Shown here piece after piece: positions 63,672-64,000 of a stretch of 64,000 bases of DNA (position 1 is its first letter; each line of letters opens with the position of its first letter). The position numbers and the translations under genes were made by a program. The notes under the pieces were generated by a model. It saw only the letters and a program-made list of their open reading frames with translations. It did no database searches and was not told the DNA's origin. This DNA is from Pseudomonadota bacterium. Its GTDB lineage: Bacteria > Pseudomonadota > Gammaproteobacteria > Steroidobacterales > Steroidobacteraceae. The stretch lies in contig JAJYUA010000004.1 in the NCBI GenBank assembly GCA_021792755.1, forward strand, positions 83,555-147,554. The letters run 5' to 3'.

Positions 63672-64000
63672 GCCGGCTGATCCGTTGTAAGGCAGGAGGG
63701 TGAGCGCGGTGTTTTGATCGACGACACCCGATGTGTCGTCGATCCGCGCGAACGACCGCCCTGGACGGGCGGGCCGGGAGCGACGTCCAGGGAAGGTCGC
63801 GTGCCGGGCGGGTTACTTGAGCCGGCTGATCCGTTGTAAGGCAGGAGGGTGAGCGCGGTGTTTTGATCGACGACACCCGATGTGTCGTCGATCCGCGCGA
63901 ACGACCGCCCTGGACGGGCGGGCCGGGAGCGACGTCCAGGGAAGGTCGCGTGCCGGGCGGGTTACTTGAGCCGGCTGATCCGTTGTAAGGCAGGAGGGTG
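63669..64000. repeat. Tandem 149-bp repeat array (2.2 copies in window, continues beyond)
   Basis: Units run 63669-63817 and 63818-63966 and a third begins at 63967; by reading they are identical over the full length. Each starts TGAGCCGGCTGATCCG and contains a perfect 12-bp inverted repeat (63716-63727 with 63733-63744, 5-nt loop; GATCGACGACAC arm) and a second hairpin (CCCTGGACG 63759-63767 with CGTCCAGGG 63784-63792, extended outwards by CGACC/GGTCG). No T-run follows either hairpin on the plus strand. No coding potential or spacer is seen. It starts on the purA stop codon. Confidence 0.9.

Noticed and set aside
63716..63744. Intrinsic terminator of purA
   Set aside because: The stem is followed by CGCGCG on the plus strand; the T-run lies before it. 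Only a factor-dependent role could apply.

Overview
The window reads as chromosomal DNA of a GC-rich gammaproteobacterium. The housekeeping gene order (pcnB-folK-deoxynucleoside kinase-panB-panC, then queG/nnrD-tsaE-amiC-mutL-miaA-hfq-hflX-purA) is gammaproteobacterial. The TonB receptor with halogenase, SapC and JmjC-cupin genes, and the LacI operators resembling the Xanthomonas xyl box, point towards a Xanthomonadales/Nevskiales-like lineage. Species cannot be read from the sequence alone.

Region A (1-21 kb) is a pentose/xylan-type utilisation locus. A TonB-dependent receptor is followed by a tryptophan-halogenase-like flavoprotein, a SapC protein and two JmjC-like cupin proteins. A second halogenase gene starts divergently and runs off the left edge. 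Beside this lie xylB-xylA (xylulokinase, xylose isomerase), a secreted protein of unknown family with a glycoside-hydrolase-like layout, an SGNH/GDSL esterase, a LacI regulator and a XylE-type sugar/H+ symporter, then a Tat-exported multicopper oxidase and a HAD phosphatase. Eight related 14-bp half-palindromic sites (best form TGGTAGCGATACCA) lie in front of these transcription units and suggest one LacI-controlled regulon: uptake at the outer membrane, deacetylation and cleavage, import, isomerisation and phosphorylation.

Region B (21-32.7 kb) centres on pyruvate: PEP synthase, an OsmC protein, a GltD-like FAD/NADPH oxidoreductase with a ferredoxin tail, and pyruvate:ferredoxin oxidoreductase. 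Then come a broken PolX-like N-terminus, a small membrane protein, a sugar-1-phosphate nucleotidylyltransferase and two divergent CBS-domain proteins.

Region C (32.7-48.5 kb) is accessory and partly decayed. A complete RND efflux operon is bracketed by a DoxX-like gene and a truncated copy of that gene's 3' end in the same orientation. A PadR regulator, a frameshifted OprB-type porin, a MetA-type outer-membrane protein, a cupin remnant running into the first residues of an isopropylmalate-dehydrogenase-like protein, a CDGSH protein, a MoxR/VWA pair, an acetyltransferase remnant and a second SGNH hydrolase follow.

Region D (48.8-64 kb) is conserved core: tRNA-Glu(CTC) and the two housekeeping blocks above. 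The window ends inside a tandem array of identical 149-bp units that begins on the purA stop codon. Each unit carries two strong inverted repeats. This is the least explained structure here. Other oddities are two genes (xylB, tsaE) whose homology and Shine-Dalgarno placement imply CTG starts, and two promoters placed so that panB and nnrD transcripts could be leaderless.
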